Source: Hirundichthys speculiger | Taxonomy: Eukaryota > Chordata > Actinopteri > Beloniformes > Exocoetidae | Length of the DNA: 64,000 nt | Assembly: GCA_018398805.1 (NCBI GenBank) | Contig: JAGFBZ010002395.1 | Location: 372,001 to 436,000, forward strand | Direction of reading: 5' to 3' | In this document: positions 20,753-35,700 of the stretch, one piece after another | How positions within the stretch are numbered: position 1 is the stretch's first letter | How the letters are laid out: each line of letters starts with the position of its first letter | Translations under genes and position numbers: made by a program | The notes under the pieces: model-generated | What the model was told of the DNA's origin: nothing | Databases searched by the model: none | The model's input: only the letters and a program-made list of their open reading frames with translations

Positions 20753-23700
20753 TTAGATGGGCTCTGGTTTGAGCTTTTCAGCCAGGAAGTCGTTGACAAA
20801 TTGCTCCACTACAGCCGGTGTGATCTCCTCGACATCACGAACGTACTTGGCACGGGCTGACATGTCCAGGATAGTGAGCAGGGGTGCTGCCTCTGGGAGG
20901 TTAGTGTAGTCTCGTAGGGAGTCGCTCATGTCATCCTGTGGTCGAAAAGAAAAGAAGATCAAAATAAGTAAGTGTGACATTGGAGGATGTTTCAGGAGAG
21001 AAAAACTGAACAGAACAAAATCAGTTTGGATTGACTTGATTCTATGCCTGGTTGAAGAGGCAAAAAGCTTGTTTTAGGCTGACATGGATTTTTTTTTTTC
21101 CTTAATCATGCCTTGCTTAATTAAGCTTATGATCAAAGTTTGCAATGAAATTGGAAAAAAAAAAAAAACCTCAGAAGTACCCATATAACCATGATCAATA
21201 ATTTTTTTTCATCTTTTGGTTTAAAGTGCCCCAAAAGTGTTTAAAGGTCCAGTGTTCAGAATGTAGAAACTTCAAGCTGCATATAAAAATAGCAGATTGC
21301 AAGCAACCAAAATGCTTTATTTGATTTACCTCAGAGGGGACGAGTTAGAAATTGAAATCACAGAGTTGTGTAGAAAAAAAAAAAAAAAAAACATATGTAT
21401 GGCTTCCAGCTTCGGCTTTGCCTTTTACGTTTTGGCAGTGACAATAAATTCATGTCAATAATAAGGTATTTTACTTAACAAAAAGTTAAACTGAAAATTT
21501 TGCAACAGGTGCTTTGTTTGCAAGTCCTTCTATGTGGCAATACCACTTCTGACCACATGAGGGCATAGAGCTCTGGTGTCTTTAGCAAAAATACCCACTG
21601 ACAACACTGTGCAAATGAGCGGGGAGAGGCTGGCACATCCAGTCACCCCACTTTGTTCCACTAGAGGTGCACTTTGTTATGTTTTGCGCCAACAGCTGAA
21701 CCATTATCATTCTTGGGATACGCTTCCCCCATGTGGTCAGAAGTGGCATTATCACACAGTGGCTTTAACGTTTTGTTGGGTCAACAAGGATAAAAGTAAG
21801 ATCTTACATTTACTCTGAAGGTGATGATGTAAAATGGCAAAGCGGATGCTGCTTCTGAGCTACAGACTAGAGAGCAATGATGTGCCATGATGCTAAATAT
21901 CCAAAAAGGTTTTCCCATAGGATGAAAGTGAGTCCTCTCAAAAAGTTAAGAGAAAAAGATGAAGGGGGTTGAGTAATGAACGATGTGAAGAAAAAAAAAA
22001 GGGAAAACACAATTTTGGTCAGAATGAGAGTGGTTTCCCTTGAACAAACTCTTGAACCTCAGGAGTAGGTAATTAATGTAAATGTAGAAGACTCGGAGCT
22101 GCAAGCGATGCAGCTTTGGACGTGAATGAGGGTTACCTGGTGCCAGCTATGACTGGACTTTTAAATTGGTCCTTTTCTCATTATACTGCTGATATGAAAT
22201 TTGAATTCCTTTGAAAATAGTGCAAGGTGGACATGTTTCCGTTAAGATATTTCTTCAGTGAATGAATGCCCTTTGTATGAACTATATAACCATTAGATTG
22301 CCTACCAAAAAAAAAAAAAAATAGAACAAAATTGACACCTTCTTTATTAATGCACTATCGTCCTTGAAATAAGAGCGTGAAACTCTTCTCTGCCGACTCC
22401 CTGCAGGCAGCCTGCTCAGACAGACCAGAGCGTTTCTGCTTGGTCCTGCTGTGTGGAAAGACGGGAAGGGACCAGGTGGGGATCCCAGCAACATTCCCCA
22501 GTTCATTCACTTCAAGATTGAGTGCAGAGTATTTGAGCAGCATATGCAGCAAGACATGGTGCAAAGACTTGCTAAGGAGTATGTTAATAAATAGACTGCT
22601 TCTAGCTTTAGCAGTGAATCCAGTTTTATTTCTGAGAAGCTTTTTTTTTTCTCTTTTCTCTCTAAAGGGGCTCAGTCATGCACAGCCTGAGGCTTAAAGC
22701 CACCTTTCACCCTTCAACAAGTTAGTTCTTTATCTGTAGCCATAGATAACAAATGAATCACAACCAAGCAGCAGTTTTCAAATGAGCTTGAGAATGCATT
22801 AATTATTGAGACTGAATAAGAAATCAGAGAGTTTCGTAATTCACTTTCCGTTCCAGCTGGGAGACCTTCTGCATCTGGCATTCCTGCCTTCACAGAGATC
22901 CATTCTTCCTGTCACATATCTTCTCGAAGATAAATAGATTTCATGTGTTGCGTTCTGTCGGGGCAAACGGTTCACTTGAATGTGAACAGCTAATATTTTA
23001 ACATCATTTGAACATGTTCTCATCAGGGGGAATGTGCCCACAAATATTTAGTTGCAACACAAAAATGGCACCATGAAAAATCTGCAAAAATTGATTCTAA
23101 GGGAGGTCCTGTAGATCAGTGTTATGGTAAACTTGGTGCTTTGAGGTCGAGAGGTCACAGGAGCCTCTTTGTCCAGAGCATCTATGGACATAATTTCTGA
23201 TAAATCCTTCTGTCTAACTGTGTGATGCCATCACGGGCGCCGGGCAAGAGTCCCATCTTAATGTTTGGTCTTAGGCGTTTCTGTTAAAGTTTACTGTCTG
23301 GTACAGTCAGATTGTCATTCTGCATCGACGGCTGAGGTGAAAGGAGAATAAATTTACTGAAAATCCAGCCATCGCTAAATCTTGTAATTTAAGGTTAATT
23401 ATTGATCTTACTCAGAATCCTTAGAGTTTTAGAGACTAGAACAGAGACTATAAATTTGGCAACAACAATCAGTGTTTAATCTTTTTTATTTCTTTTTGGG
23501 GGGGTTGTCCCTGCAGCGAGCAGACATTTTCCTCATCCCGTGACCTTATTTCCCCTCAGCTTTGTTAGCTGGCTAAGAGGGAGACTCTTAGAGACGAAAG
23601 ATCAGTTTCATATGGAAAAGATTAAGTTGCAAATGCTAAAGCTGCGAGAAAAGGCCAGGTGGTGGCACTGCAACAAAGAGCTGGACTTCAGATGGAAGCA

Positions 23701-26700
23701 GTGCCTCTGATGTTAATTCTGTTACTGATTTATGTGTCAGTCTGAGTTTAGTGAAAACACAGTCAATAATAGAGTGACTTTGGATGAATTTCCCGCTACA
23801 TTTGACGCTCAACCACCCCACTCCCCTCCCCTTCCTCCCCTCAGCTCTCTTCTCGGTAATCAGAAAATCCACAGCTATTCTTGCTAAATAGATCAAGCCA
23901 CACAATCAGCTCACAGACTTTTCATTGAATAGCTTGGCTGTGCTGCTACCTAAAAAGGATAAGCATGCCAGGATAAAATATGTGACCTCTACTTTGCAAA
24001 ACTGCTAACAGATGGAGCAGATGAGCTGCAGTGTGATGTTTTCTTATAGGCGGCTAGTTTACTGAGAGTGAAGCCTGTTTTATTGTGCTGCAAATCACCA
24101 AACATTGACCACTTAATACTCAAAGATGTAAGCTGTCACTAAGGACAATGTTGTTACAAGTGAAATACTGCTTTAGTCTCCTACTACAAATAAAAGCCTT
24201 CCCTTTCAGGCTCTCTTGCAACCACACGAAGCGTAGATTATAGATCATCTGGGCATGCAGTGCAAAGAAACCACAAAGAGAAATTCCACAATCTGTCCTC
24301 TGTGGCCTTTCCAGCCTCTCCGATATGAGAAGATGTAATCTTTGCGTCAGTCTTCGCCTCCGTAGGAAGTCATGCATCTTCTTTTGTGTGGCTTCCCCGC
24401 TTGTGTAAACTGCTTCTCGTGAGGTGGGGCCATTCCAGTGCCCCCCTCCCCACCTCCACAGCTCAGCCCGGAACAAAAAGACAAAGAGCCTCTCTACTGC
24501 CACCCGCACTCGCAGCTGTGATAAGGCTCAGCATGTGTTTACCGTGTGGGACCTGCTGGGCCATGTCAGGATTATTCTGATTATTGGTGCACTGTGGCAT
24601 TTAACAGACAATGACCATCTGATATGGCCGCAGCTGACACTGATAATAAGCCTTCTTGCTGCCCGCGTCCATCTCCTGGATGAGCTTGACGTCTTAAAGA
24701 ACCGTCATCAGTGACAAACACTGGACAGATAGCCAATGAAAATAACTGAGGAATATGCACGGAAAAAAAATGAACAAACATAAGATCTGTGTTAAGATAA
24801 AAAAGAAATGCTTCGGATAAAAACAGGAAAACATTTGCGTGCTGGCATTTCACCCCATCTTAAGTTTAATAAAGCATTTAGTTGCTAGGAGGCTAGCAAC
24901 AACTAAGCTAATGGTGCTACATGCATTGGCAGATAAGACAGGTGGATCCGGGGTACAGATCTCCTTCACGGCTACACATCCACAGTTACACCATCTGTTG
25001 TTAGCAGGCACTACACTCCCTCCTCCTTGATGCTCATCGCTCTGTCTAAAATCTGGGTAGAAAGGCAGAGTCTGGAATATGTTCTTTTCCAGAGCCACAT
25101 CTCAGTCAAACAGATAATAATAATAATAATAATAATATAATAATAATAATAATAATAACAACAACAACAATAACACAGCATTCCAGTTATTCTCAGCATG
25201 TCCTCATATTTGCTTTGGAAGCAAGAATACAAGGATCAAAGATCTTTCCAATCCATGTAAAACTCATGATGGCACAGAAAGAAAAGGCGGTAAGACAGGA
25301 GGTGTCAAAATGATACAACATTCTTCCAATAGTTGTTTAGTCACATGTGTGCAGTACACACTGTGGTGGAAAATATACACACTCTGTTACTGCGTGTTTT
25401 TGTCTTTTTAACTAAATCTTCCTTTTCTTTTCCTTTTGGATTTTCTCTTCAGGGCTCGCTACAGTGAACCATCCGTCTCCATCTAACTCTGTCCTCTGCA
25501 TCCTCTTCTCTCACACCAACTAACTTCATGTCCTTTTTCACTCCATCCATAAATCTGCTCTTTGGTCTTCCTCTAGGCCTTCTGCCTGGCACTTCCAACA
25601 TCAAAGTCCTTCCGCTGATTCATCCCTCCCTGTACATGTCCGAACAATCTCAGTCTGGCCTCTCTGACTTTCTCTCCAAGAAATGTAACATGCGCTATCC
25701 CTCTGATGTCCTCATTCCTGATCCCATCCATCCTCCTAAATCGTTCAGGTCTCTTGTACACCTTTCCCATCATTCTTGCTGATGCTCTTATCACACCCGA
25801 CACTTTTCTCCACTCGTTTCAACCTGCTTGCACATGCTTCTTTACCTCTTTTCCACAATCTCTGTTGTCCCTGGACGGTTGACCCAAAAATACTTAAAAT
25901 CTACCACCTTTTTTATATTTCTGCTCCATGTGGCCTCACCGTTCCCCTTATTCATGCACACATCTGTTCTGTCTTCTGCTGCTGCTAACCTTCATTCCTC
26001 TCCTTTCCAGGGCACACCTTCACCTCTAGATGTTCCTCCACCTGCTCCCTGCTCTCACTACAGATCACAATATCATCCACAAACATCGTTGAGATTCCTG
26101 TCTAACCTCATCTCTCAGCCTGTCCATCACCGTAGCAAACAAATCATTGACGCAGTCCCAGGTTCACCTTGAACTCCTCTGTCACACCTACAGCACACCT
26201 CACCCCTGTCTTATAGCTCTCAGTCCTGCACCACTCCAACATCCTTCTCTGCTACTCAAGACTTTCTCACATAATACCACAGCTCCCCTCTTGGCATCCT
26301 GTCACATCCTTTCTCAAGGTTTATAAAGACACAACGCAGCTCCCTCTGGAGCAAATATTGCATCTGTAGTAGATCTTCTTTGGCATAAAACCATACTGCT
26401 GTTCACAGACACTCACTTCTGTTCTTTGTCTGGCTTCCGCTACTCTTTACTATAACTTCATTGTGTGGTTCATTAACTTTATTCCTCTGTAGTTGGCACA
26501 AGTCTGCACTATTAGAAAAATGATTAGAAAATCAGCAACAGGAAACTACTCCATTCCTCAGTAATGGAGGGACTCTTCAGAATACTCTTTCAATCTTCCC
26601 ATCACACTTCCGGCTTTAATCAACCTAGCCTGTTACACGCTCTGCCAATCGGCATCTTTCTGTCTTGCAAGCCAGTCTCTTACTCTTCTTTTGTCAGACC

Positions 26701-29700
26701 AACTTACAAATAATTGTACGCCTTTTATTTAACTTTTGGCACCTGTACCTTCACCTCATGCTGCATCACCTTGTACTCCTGTCTACCCTCTTCAGTCCTC
26801 TCAGTCTCCTTCTTCTTAGCTAAACACTTTCTCTGTACATACTCCCGCACTTCCTTATTCCACCACCAAGTCTCCGTGTCTCCTTTCCTATCAGATGACA
26901 TATCAAGTACTCTCTTACCTGTCTCCCTGATCACATTAGCTGTAGTTGTGCAGTCATCTAGGAGCACCTCCTGACCACCCAGAGCCTGTCTTAACTCCTC
27001 TCTCCCCTCTTCATCTTCCTCACCATCAGTCATCCTACACACATGCTACATGCTCACCAACACAAGACGTAGTTCACCAGTGTGCTCCTACCTTCACTCT
27101 TATAAGTCACTATTTAAACTCTTTTTAACCAAATGGAGAATATTAATAATCAAGAAGGAAGTAACTTCGTGTATACAGAGTTCTGGGTTATTTTGTTTCT
27201 CTTTCTTATTCTATTTTATTTTTCAATATAAATCGTGAAAGTCAAAAAGAAGCCGTTCTCTTTAGGAATTCACAAATCAAGCATGGGGCGATCAAGAGGC
27301 ACAATTACAGAAAACATTATCAGCTGCTAGACAAGAAAAATACTGTTCAATTCTCACATGACAGGATAATTCCATAGGCAGTACCCAGCAGACATGAAAG
27401 GACAAAGAATCTTTAATACTGATTATAATAAATCTGTCCGCCTCTTTGTGGCAAATGTTTTTCCTCTGTGGGGTAAGAAGATCCTCTCTCATTCAAGTCA
27501 GCTCTGCTTTCCCTGGAGAGACTGCCAACATACTGCTGTTTCATGGACACAGAAAACCCAGCAGCTGGTTTGGCAACGAAACGCAAAACTACCAGGGTAA
27601 ACCCAGGCCAAGGTGAAGGAGTCCGGGCTCAGAGCCTGGAAGCTGAACCAAACGCCTGAATGAGGAAGTGATATCCAACTGTGAACCCAGTCTGGAAATA
27701 AAACCTGGCGATATCATCGGCAGTTGAGTTACAGTGAGGAAGCTACACCTGCGCTACATGGATGTAGAAATATAAGGGTTTGCATGTGCTCTACTGGAAA
27801 AAAAACAAGGCAAACACACAAGAAGCTCCAGAGTCACTACGAACTACAGTCAAATAAATACAGTCGATACACAGACAATAAACACGAAACAACATCTTTA
27901 ACAATGCTCGTCTTTTTTTAAAAACCCGAGCATTTCTTATTCTGTGTACAAATGCAAATGGCATTTCTAGAGTGACAGACTGGTGCAGCCTGGGTGACGG
28001 TCAGCACATGTGCAAGCCCCATGGCGGCAACCTGAGCCTGCTTTTTTAGTAAGTGACACAAGAAACCAGAGATGTTATCCCCTGAAGGTTGGGCAGAGAG
28101 AAAACTGGGAGGGAGGTGAGCTGGCGGGTCGAGGTACTGAAGCTAATCTGGTCATCACCTCTGCTGCTACTTAAAGTTCAAAACAGAGCGACGCGAGCCA
28201 GGGAGAGTCTTTATAACTCCATGGTTCGTGATTCACGAGGGTGATGAGGGAGCAGATGCAACAGGAGATGGAAGGATGATTTGGAGGCAGTTTGTAGGAA
28301 TAAAATAGAAAAAGCTGGCTGGAAAACTTTGGGTATACCCATCATGATAGCATCATTGTTGCTGGAAACAGTTTCTCCAACACAGGTTGTTTTGTTTTTT
28401 TTTCCACATCCTCCTCAACCACATTTCATCTTCAACAGCAGCAACAAAAATTCATATGTAAACATTGGATCATACGTTTTCGAAAGTGACTGAAGTTGGC
28501 ATTTTCAGTGATACTGGCAGCTTTTCTTCAGGAAAAAAAAGAACATTTGTCAAAGCTGACTGTACACTACCTGCTCACCCACAAAGAGCAGACGCAGCCA
28601 ACAAGGTGGTGAACACAGTGGAGCATTTAGCAGCAAATGATCCAGAAATCTGCATCAGTGCGGTTACAAGGACAAGTATTTCTCTAGGCTGATTAACATC
28701 TTTCTAATTAAAGATTCAAACCTAACTACGTACATGAACACTAAATAAAATAAATTACGGGTTTACATTACCCAAAGGAGTTCCAATTTGTACTTTAAAA
28801 ATGTGTAAACAGATAACAGAAGGATATCCTCTCTTTTTTTTGTTGTTGTTGTTGTTTTTTTTTAAAAAGATTTTACTATTAAGGTTAAGTTAAGGTGCAT
28901 CCACATTTGCTGTTCTGTCTAATTAAGCATCAGACTCAGAGATGCATGTTTCTGCTGTAATCTGTTAACAGGGTGGGTGTGGGGGGGTGTTGTTCAAGAG
29001 GAGCTCTGCAGCTCACTAAGAATGCTATTATTAGCGCTTCTTCTTTCCTTCCACCCAAGATCCGGAGCCTGTGTGGGAAAACTCAGAAGCGGCGACAAGT
29101 GGGAGAAGTTGAAAGCAAGCAAAACGACACAAGAGACCAGAGTCATTTGTGAAACTCTGGATGCTAAAGCGGAGACGTGCACCCTCAGGGGGGATGATTA
29201 CCGTCCCTCTGACTCTCATAGAACTGCATCATGTCTTCTAAACATGCACGGAAAGAAACAGGAAAAAATAAACTGTATTCCAACCAGAAAGCCGTATATT
29301 TTCCCTGTTGAACGGATTATCAACTAACCCTCTTAACAAGAAGGAAGTAAGTGGAAGGCTGTTTGACAAAGCTGGTTAGATGAGGCATTACTATCCTGAT
29401 AAATACAGGCGTTCAGCTTATTATAATATATTATTATTAATATAGGAGTATTGGGGTCCACAGGAATGAGGCCATAGCCTGGTGGAGACCGGTGTCGTGT
29501 AAACTGGTACCTGCTGCTTTCATGAAAGGTTAAAAAAAACAAAAGTAATGGGTCCAAATTTCAGCTGTTACTATTATGCCAATAGAGCATTCTTTTAAAT
29601 TAAGTTACAAACATAAATGCATTTTATGCTTATGCTTAGCTGTTAAAAGTTGCCTCCAGATGCTCATCTCACCTCTCCAGCCACAAAGAACAGCAGCGGC

Positions 29701-32700
29701 GTCTCCTCCTCCTTGGCTTTGTACTTGGCCATGAGCTTCTCTGCTATTGGCTGAATCAACTCCTTGGCTGGCTCCAGTTCACCCTCCTCCTCAGCATCTG
29801 ATTGGACCGAGGAAGAGACATAAAATTATATTTAAAAAAAGTAAAAGGGGAAAAAAACAGACACCTGGGAGAGGAAAAAAAAATACACAGATGAGTGAAA
29901 CTAGAGACGAAGGAGGAGCAAGGACTGGTGGAGAGATGAAAGGAAACTGCACAGATGGTCTGTTTTATTCTACAGTGTGGTTTGACCTCAAGAAACACTG
30001 GGCTTCCACATTTTCAGTGCCACTTTGTTTCCTCCCATTCCTTTTTCACAACGTCATCACATACGGTCTCGCATTCCTGTTTGAGCTCAGCTTAGAAATC
30101 AAAAGCATAACACTTTTGAGTACACATAATGCACCTCTGGAACTTTCTACACAGGAAGAATTATCCACACAGCCCGATATTGGGATATTCCTCCTCTTAG
30201 AAATGCCCCTTTACTCTCGGGCAACCCCTCTTGAAGCTGCATTGCATTATGAATCCCAGCCTCCTCACCGACAAACAGGACGAGGCAGGGCCCCTCGTGG
30301 AGCTGCACAGCATTGGACTCGCTGAGCTCCAGCACAGGCCGCGGGTGCCAGGGGAAGAGTCGGCACTCCGGGTCGTTCAGCACCTCCACCCGGCCTTGTC
30401 GCGTGATCATGTGACCCTCTGCGTCCAGCAGAATCAGCGTGGGAATACCTGGAAAGAGATGGAGGGAGGGAGCATGACATGAGTGGAAGAGAAACAGAGG
30501 AGGGGAGGAAATGGGCAAGAGTGTAGGAGTGAGTTTGGGTCATTTCCTTCAATTATCACTTTATGATGCAGGCGTTTCCCTCTCCCGCCGAGGTTTATTT
30601 GCTGCGTGGATATTCTCTGCCTGTCTTCTGTCTTTCCCCTCTCCCAACTCCCGCCTGCTTCACCTACAAGGTTTTTTTTTTTTACGGGAACATTTTGTTC
30701 ATTTCTTAGGAGGCCGTCATCCTTGCGCTTACGATCCTCGAGCCATATTAACCGCTTTATCAGAAACAGATACCATCAGCCAGCATGAGTCAGTGTGTTC
30801 CTGTCTGCGCATGTGGACTGTGGTCTGCAGTGGTGGGGGCGATCACGGGCCGTAGAGGTTTGAGTACGGGGGGGTGGGGGGGGGCAGTGCTGACTCGTCC
30901 TCTGTGCATTCCTCACATTCTTCACAGGACAGACAGAGCCAGCACTGGCCAACTTCACCCACAGTCTTCTGCACATGTACGAAGGAGGGAGTCAGGAGGA
31001 AAGAGGGGGCACTGAGGGAAAGGCGCTGCACTTTTCAAAGCCAGAGAGACAGTAAATTTGATAACCAGCCCACATTCCTCAGGCTGGTGGTGCTGATTGC
31101 CTGTCACTGTGCCTGTGATTCAGTTTGTGACATAAATAAATAAATGAATAAAATGACCATCCACGCTCCCATTTTAGTTTAAAGACCTGATGCATCATAA
31201 GGAGGAAATAAATACCTTGTATTCCATACAGCCTGTTGAGCCGTGATCTCCGCGCCTCATCTGAATACGGCACCGCCAGCCATGGCATCTCGCTGAAGTA
31301 CTGTTTGAAGGACTCCTCTGACCTGCACAGATTGGGAAGGTTCAAACGGTTCAAACACAACAGTAACACCTGAGAATCGAGAAAAGTGACTTATTTACAT
31401 CCTTGACAGACAGATGTAGAGGCAAAGTGAATGTCACCTGTCGGCACTCACGAACACAATCTCAAACTTATGGCCCGACTCTTTGACGGCTCGATAGGAT
31501 TCCACCAAGACCCGGGTCAAGCTGCGGCACGGCGGACACTGTCAAAGAGAGGCGCGGGAGAAACCGGTGAATATAAAGCGCAGAAATGTGAAATGTTGCT
31601 GCAACGCCTTGAGGTATTTCACCAAAACTCAACTCCTTCTTGCCACCAAACCGCTCTCCCTTTTACATTCATTAAACTAAACAGTAGACACCGATCCTGA
31701 TACAATACTTAGATTAAAGATAATATTTTCTAATTTTACGTGTGTTTAGAATGGCCACAGCCTATCCAAGCAGAGGGAGCGGTTGGCGGGTGGCAGTAGG
31801 ATGACATCAGAGTGTCATGGCAGCAGGAAGGAAAACAGACCAGCCTCAGCTCAGAGCCTCCCCCCCCCCATGCTTTCCATGCGCCCTTTACGCATTTGCT
31901 TTCTTTTTGACAACAGAGGGACCTTCAGTAACTCTTGTAAAAGTGAGGCTGGTAAAACCGCACTTTTGTGGTCTGTTCTGTTACCGTCCATGTTTCTTGA
32001 TGTGCACTGAATGAATCAATCAAACTGTAGAAATGTGCAATAATGGATTTGCTGGCCTCCATAAGTGACAAACTAATTGCAGCATTCGTTATAATAATAC
32101 GCATACTGACATGCCAGATTTGCTGCTTTGAACTTGCTGCATGATTGTAAGTGCCTCTTTTACAAGATATTAGTTGAGACTCAAGTGATATAAAAGTCAG
32201 GGCCATAGCTCCTTTACTTTCTTCTCTCACATAACTATGTTTTTAACATAATAAGGTGCTATTGTTTGAGTTGATGATATCTCCATGCTTTCAAGTTTAA
32301 AGGCAGCATTTCATTGCAAATAAAAGCCTCCTATATTGGGTAAAAGCCTTCCAAGCTCGAGAACCGATCCGTTATGATTCATAATCTCATGAAATGCAAT
32401 CACAGGGTAAAGCACAAAGCAATAGTCAGTTCGTAGAATTCAATTACTTGTTCAGCTGCAGCTGAAAGATGCTTCATATTGGATTCTGAACTTGTGTCAG
32501 TGCAGTGTTTTCAAGCTGTAAAAAAGCAGAAAGTGTTTGGCTGGAAAGACCTCTCACACTTTAAGCAGACTAGAAGTCACATGTCTTTCTGCCATGGGCT
32601 ATTTCATGTCCCCAGAATAGTGAGGAGGAGAAAAAAAAAGATATACTAAAAAAACTGCCATTTTATGTTTGTAAAATCTAGGGCTGGGCAAGTTAACGCG

Positions 32701-35700
32701 TTATTATCACGTTAATTCATTAATTTATTAACGCCGACATTTATTTTATCGTGCGTTAACGCATGTTGCTCACATGCTGTTGTTTTGAAAAGTCTGTTAC
32801 TGGCTGTTGCGGAACCGGAAAAGAATTGGCAGGTAAACATGCAGTAAAGCTAAAACAGACATGGCATGTTATGGCACTTGAGTTCACATGGCAGCAGAAC
32901 ATTTTAATAAATGTGCATTTTACACTACTTTTGAATTCATTAATTGATTTTGCGTATACAATGCAATGAATCGTGATTAATCAGGGAAATCATGCGATTG
33001 ATCGCGATTAAAAATTTTAATCGTTGCCCAGCCCTAGTAAAATCACTATAATAGCAAATAGCTTTGCACAAGTAGGCTTGAGGAATGTGGTGTAAAAAAA
33101 CCACTGCAAATAAAACTCCCGTAATGGCTTTTGTGACTTGGCTTTTTAGTTTCAAATGTGCTCGGGGGTTCAGGCCAGCACATTCAGGCGTCACCGTTCT
33201 GAGGAGCCGGTATGCAAAGCTGCGGCTCTGGCAGCTGCTGTGCTTGGAGCCCGCCGCCTGGGCTGCATCTCATCAGTAACAATCCGCCGACGGTTTCACG
33301 GATTGACACCGAGTCGTGACCTCCACCAGATATCAGCAGGTCCAGCGTGGAGACACAAAAGCTTGACGTTTCTGGGGCGTGGCTGGACCAGAGGTAGAGT
33401 CGGCAGCCAGATTTAAGTGCTGCTAAAGTAAACAGGCAAACACAGGGGAGCCGCCCCCACCTTTCTGCTCCCCTGTCTTATCGTACTCTTCCCCTTCCTG
33501 CTCTGCTTGGCTCCTTCCCCTCTTTGGTATCTCAGTGTTTTCACAGGAGGCCTGGAAAATGAAATCCAGGGTCTTCTTTGTCCTTCTCTGCACTCACCCA
33601 GTGTGCAGAGAAATACACTCCCACGTAGTGTCCCTCCAAAGAGCTGCTGTCCGCTGTCTGCCTGTTGTTCCTGAGCAGGGGTCCTCCCACCACCTCTGCA
33701 AATGGCTTCGGCCCCCAGGGGAACTCCAGGCCTGAGGGAGGGTCGGAGAGCAGACGGAGGAATCAGAGGGGGAACACGGGAAGCAAAACAAGAGATTACT
33801 GCCACAGCTTTGCTTTGAGCTAAATGCTAATGTCATGCTCCTGCGCTCACAGTGAAAATGGTGACGTTCTGCTGTGAAGCAGGTGTAACAGTCATCATGA
33901 TCAGCACTGATTTATCACGTCAGAATTCTAATATTCTCCAATTGGCCGGTGTAACAGAGACTGATGGCTTGTTATTGGTGTATACGCTTGAGCAGAGCAC
34001 GCCTTGGTCATGATAATACAGCTAATAATTTACATTAAGCTTTAAAATGTTTAACTCATTGTGCTAGATGAGACATTTACCTGGGATCATAAGAGTTTAG
34101 CAGCATTTCTTTTTAAATCTAGATGAAATGGTTTAGAAATAGAAAATTATTCTCCATCTCAGCAAGACCCAAAGACACTTTGCGATCTGCACAACCCACA
34201 CACACACACACACAAATAGTTTTAATGATTGCTAAATGCTCAGCCTCTCAAGCAAATGAGCACTTCCAGAAATGCTTCCCTCCTGCTCTCTTTACGCTTT
34301 TCATTTTCTCTTCAAGGTACCTTCATTGTCTCAGTCCTGCTGCAGAGATGCATTCTGCACAGCTGAAGTGAAAAGTGGAGTGATAATAAATAAAACCATG
34401 TTTGGCTGATTCATAATGGCCTTTTTATGCGAGTGCAGCAGTCTAGGGCTTCATTAGGGAAGAATGACAAGTCTGCACTGCGCTGGCGTGGACTTTCATT
34501 GTTGTTCTGATTGTAGAAGTGCACTCCATCTTTACGCTGCAGGCTACACTGCCACCACTCAAATCAGGTCTTTCATCAAGAGTGAAAGGCACAGAGTCTT
34601 AAATTGTTCACCCAGCCCTCTCGCTCCACGGTGAACCTTTTACTGCTTTTTCCCCTCTCTGATCTGCGGTGACTGGAGATGAATTGATTTGCCACATTTG
34701 GAACAACTCCTGATCTGCTAAAGACACACACATGCGCAGAAAAAAAAAAAAAAACTGGGAAAGATGCATTGCATGGTAAACATAATATATTAGCCCTGAT
34801 TTTCTTTCAAGAGAAGGGCTTGTTATCGCCACATGTTAATCTCTCCTCCCACATCTAGTTTAGAAGAGCAGTTAATGAATCATGGAAATATCCCTGCTGG
34901 CTTTAATAACACTGGCTGTCACTGTGCTTTGCTGCAACATTGCTGCTCTTCTCCCTTCTTATACGACAAACAACACTTTTTTTTTTTTTTTTTTGCCCAG
35001 GATGATCAATCAGGGAATAAAGAGGAGACATTTTAATAGAGTTGGATTTTCTCAGCCATAGAGAGCGCCTGCAGTACAGGAGAGAAACGCTCTTTATAAT
35101 TTCTCCCACTTCAAAGTGCAGAAACGCTAAGATTTACAGATGAGGAGACTGAGACATGGACAGCCCATAATAATTATGGATAACCATAATTATAGTTGCA
35201 TCAGTTCAAACAAGGGGAAAAGGTTAAATGCTTATGTTTCAGCCAAAAGTTGAGTGATATGTCTGACTAATATTTCCACTGTAGAGTGAGTAACCGGGGA
35301 CGTGAGGAGTGTGAGTCTGAACGCAAGGGAGTCCTTCAAGTTTTTAACGCCTTTTACAATTTGGTTTACTTTTCCCAAAGCTGTATGTTAGAATGTGACG
35401 AGTTGGATACTAAACACTTGGAAGCAACTCGACTAATTTCTTAACTTTTCGTCATCAATATTGCCTCTTGTCCTTTAATCTGTTTTTAATACAGAGTTCC
35501 AACCATCATTTAAAAACCTGGGCTTCAAACAGCAAGAAAGAAAAGAAAAAACAATTAATTTAGTCTTGGCCAAGCTACAAGCAACTGATAATGATTTATA
35601 TTCAGCGTGTGAATTAAAATGCAGTTGAGCGAGGTGGATAAAAATATCTTTGTGGACGACGGCACAATGATGCTCCTTCGCTTGTCCTGTTTGCTGCTAA

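Larger units (their letters stand above)
20936..29672 (-). other. nxn: nxn last intron (8.7 kb)
   Basis: Bounded by GTGAGA after the VAGE-encoding exon and CGACCACAG before the final exon. It contains a 214 bp inverted-repeat structure (21539-21752), a short dispersed-repeat-like stretch (21243-21330), an AAT microsatellite and a LINE remnant (25415-27041). The rest, including 22000-25000 and 27100-29600, holds only short chance ORFs. Confidence 0.8.

Noticed and set aside
29747..30325. Plus-strand open frame of 192 codons
   Set aside because: It is antisense to nxn exons and their intron; the minus-strand reading is a clear nucleoredoxin match.
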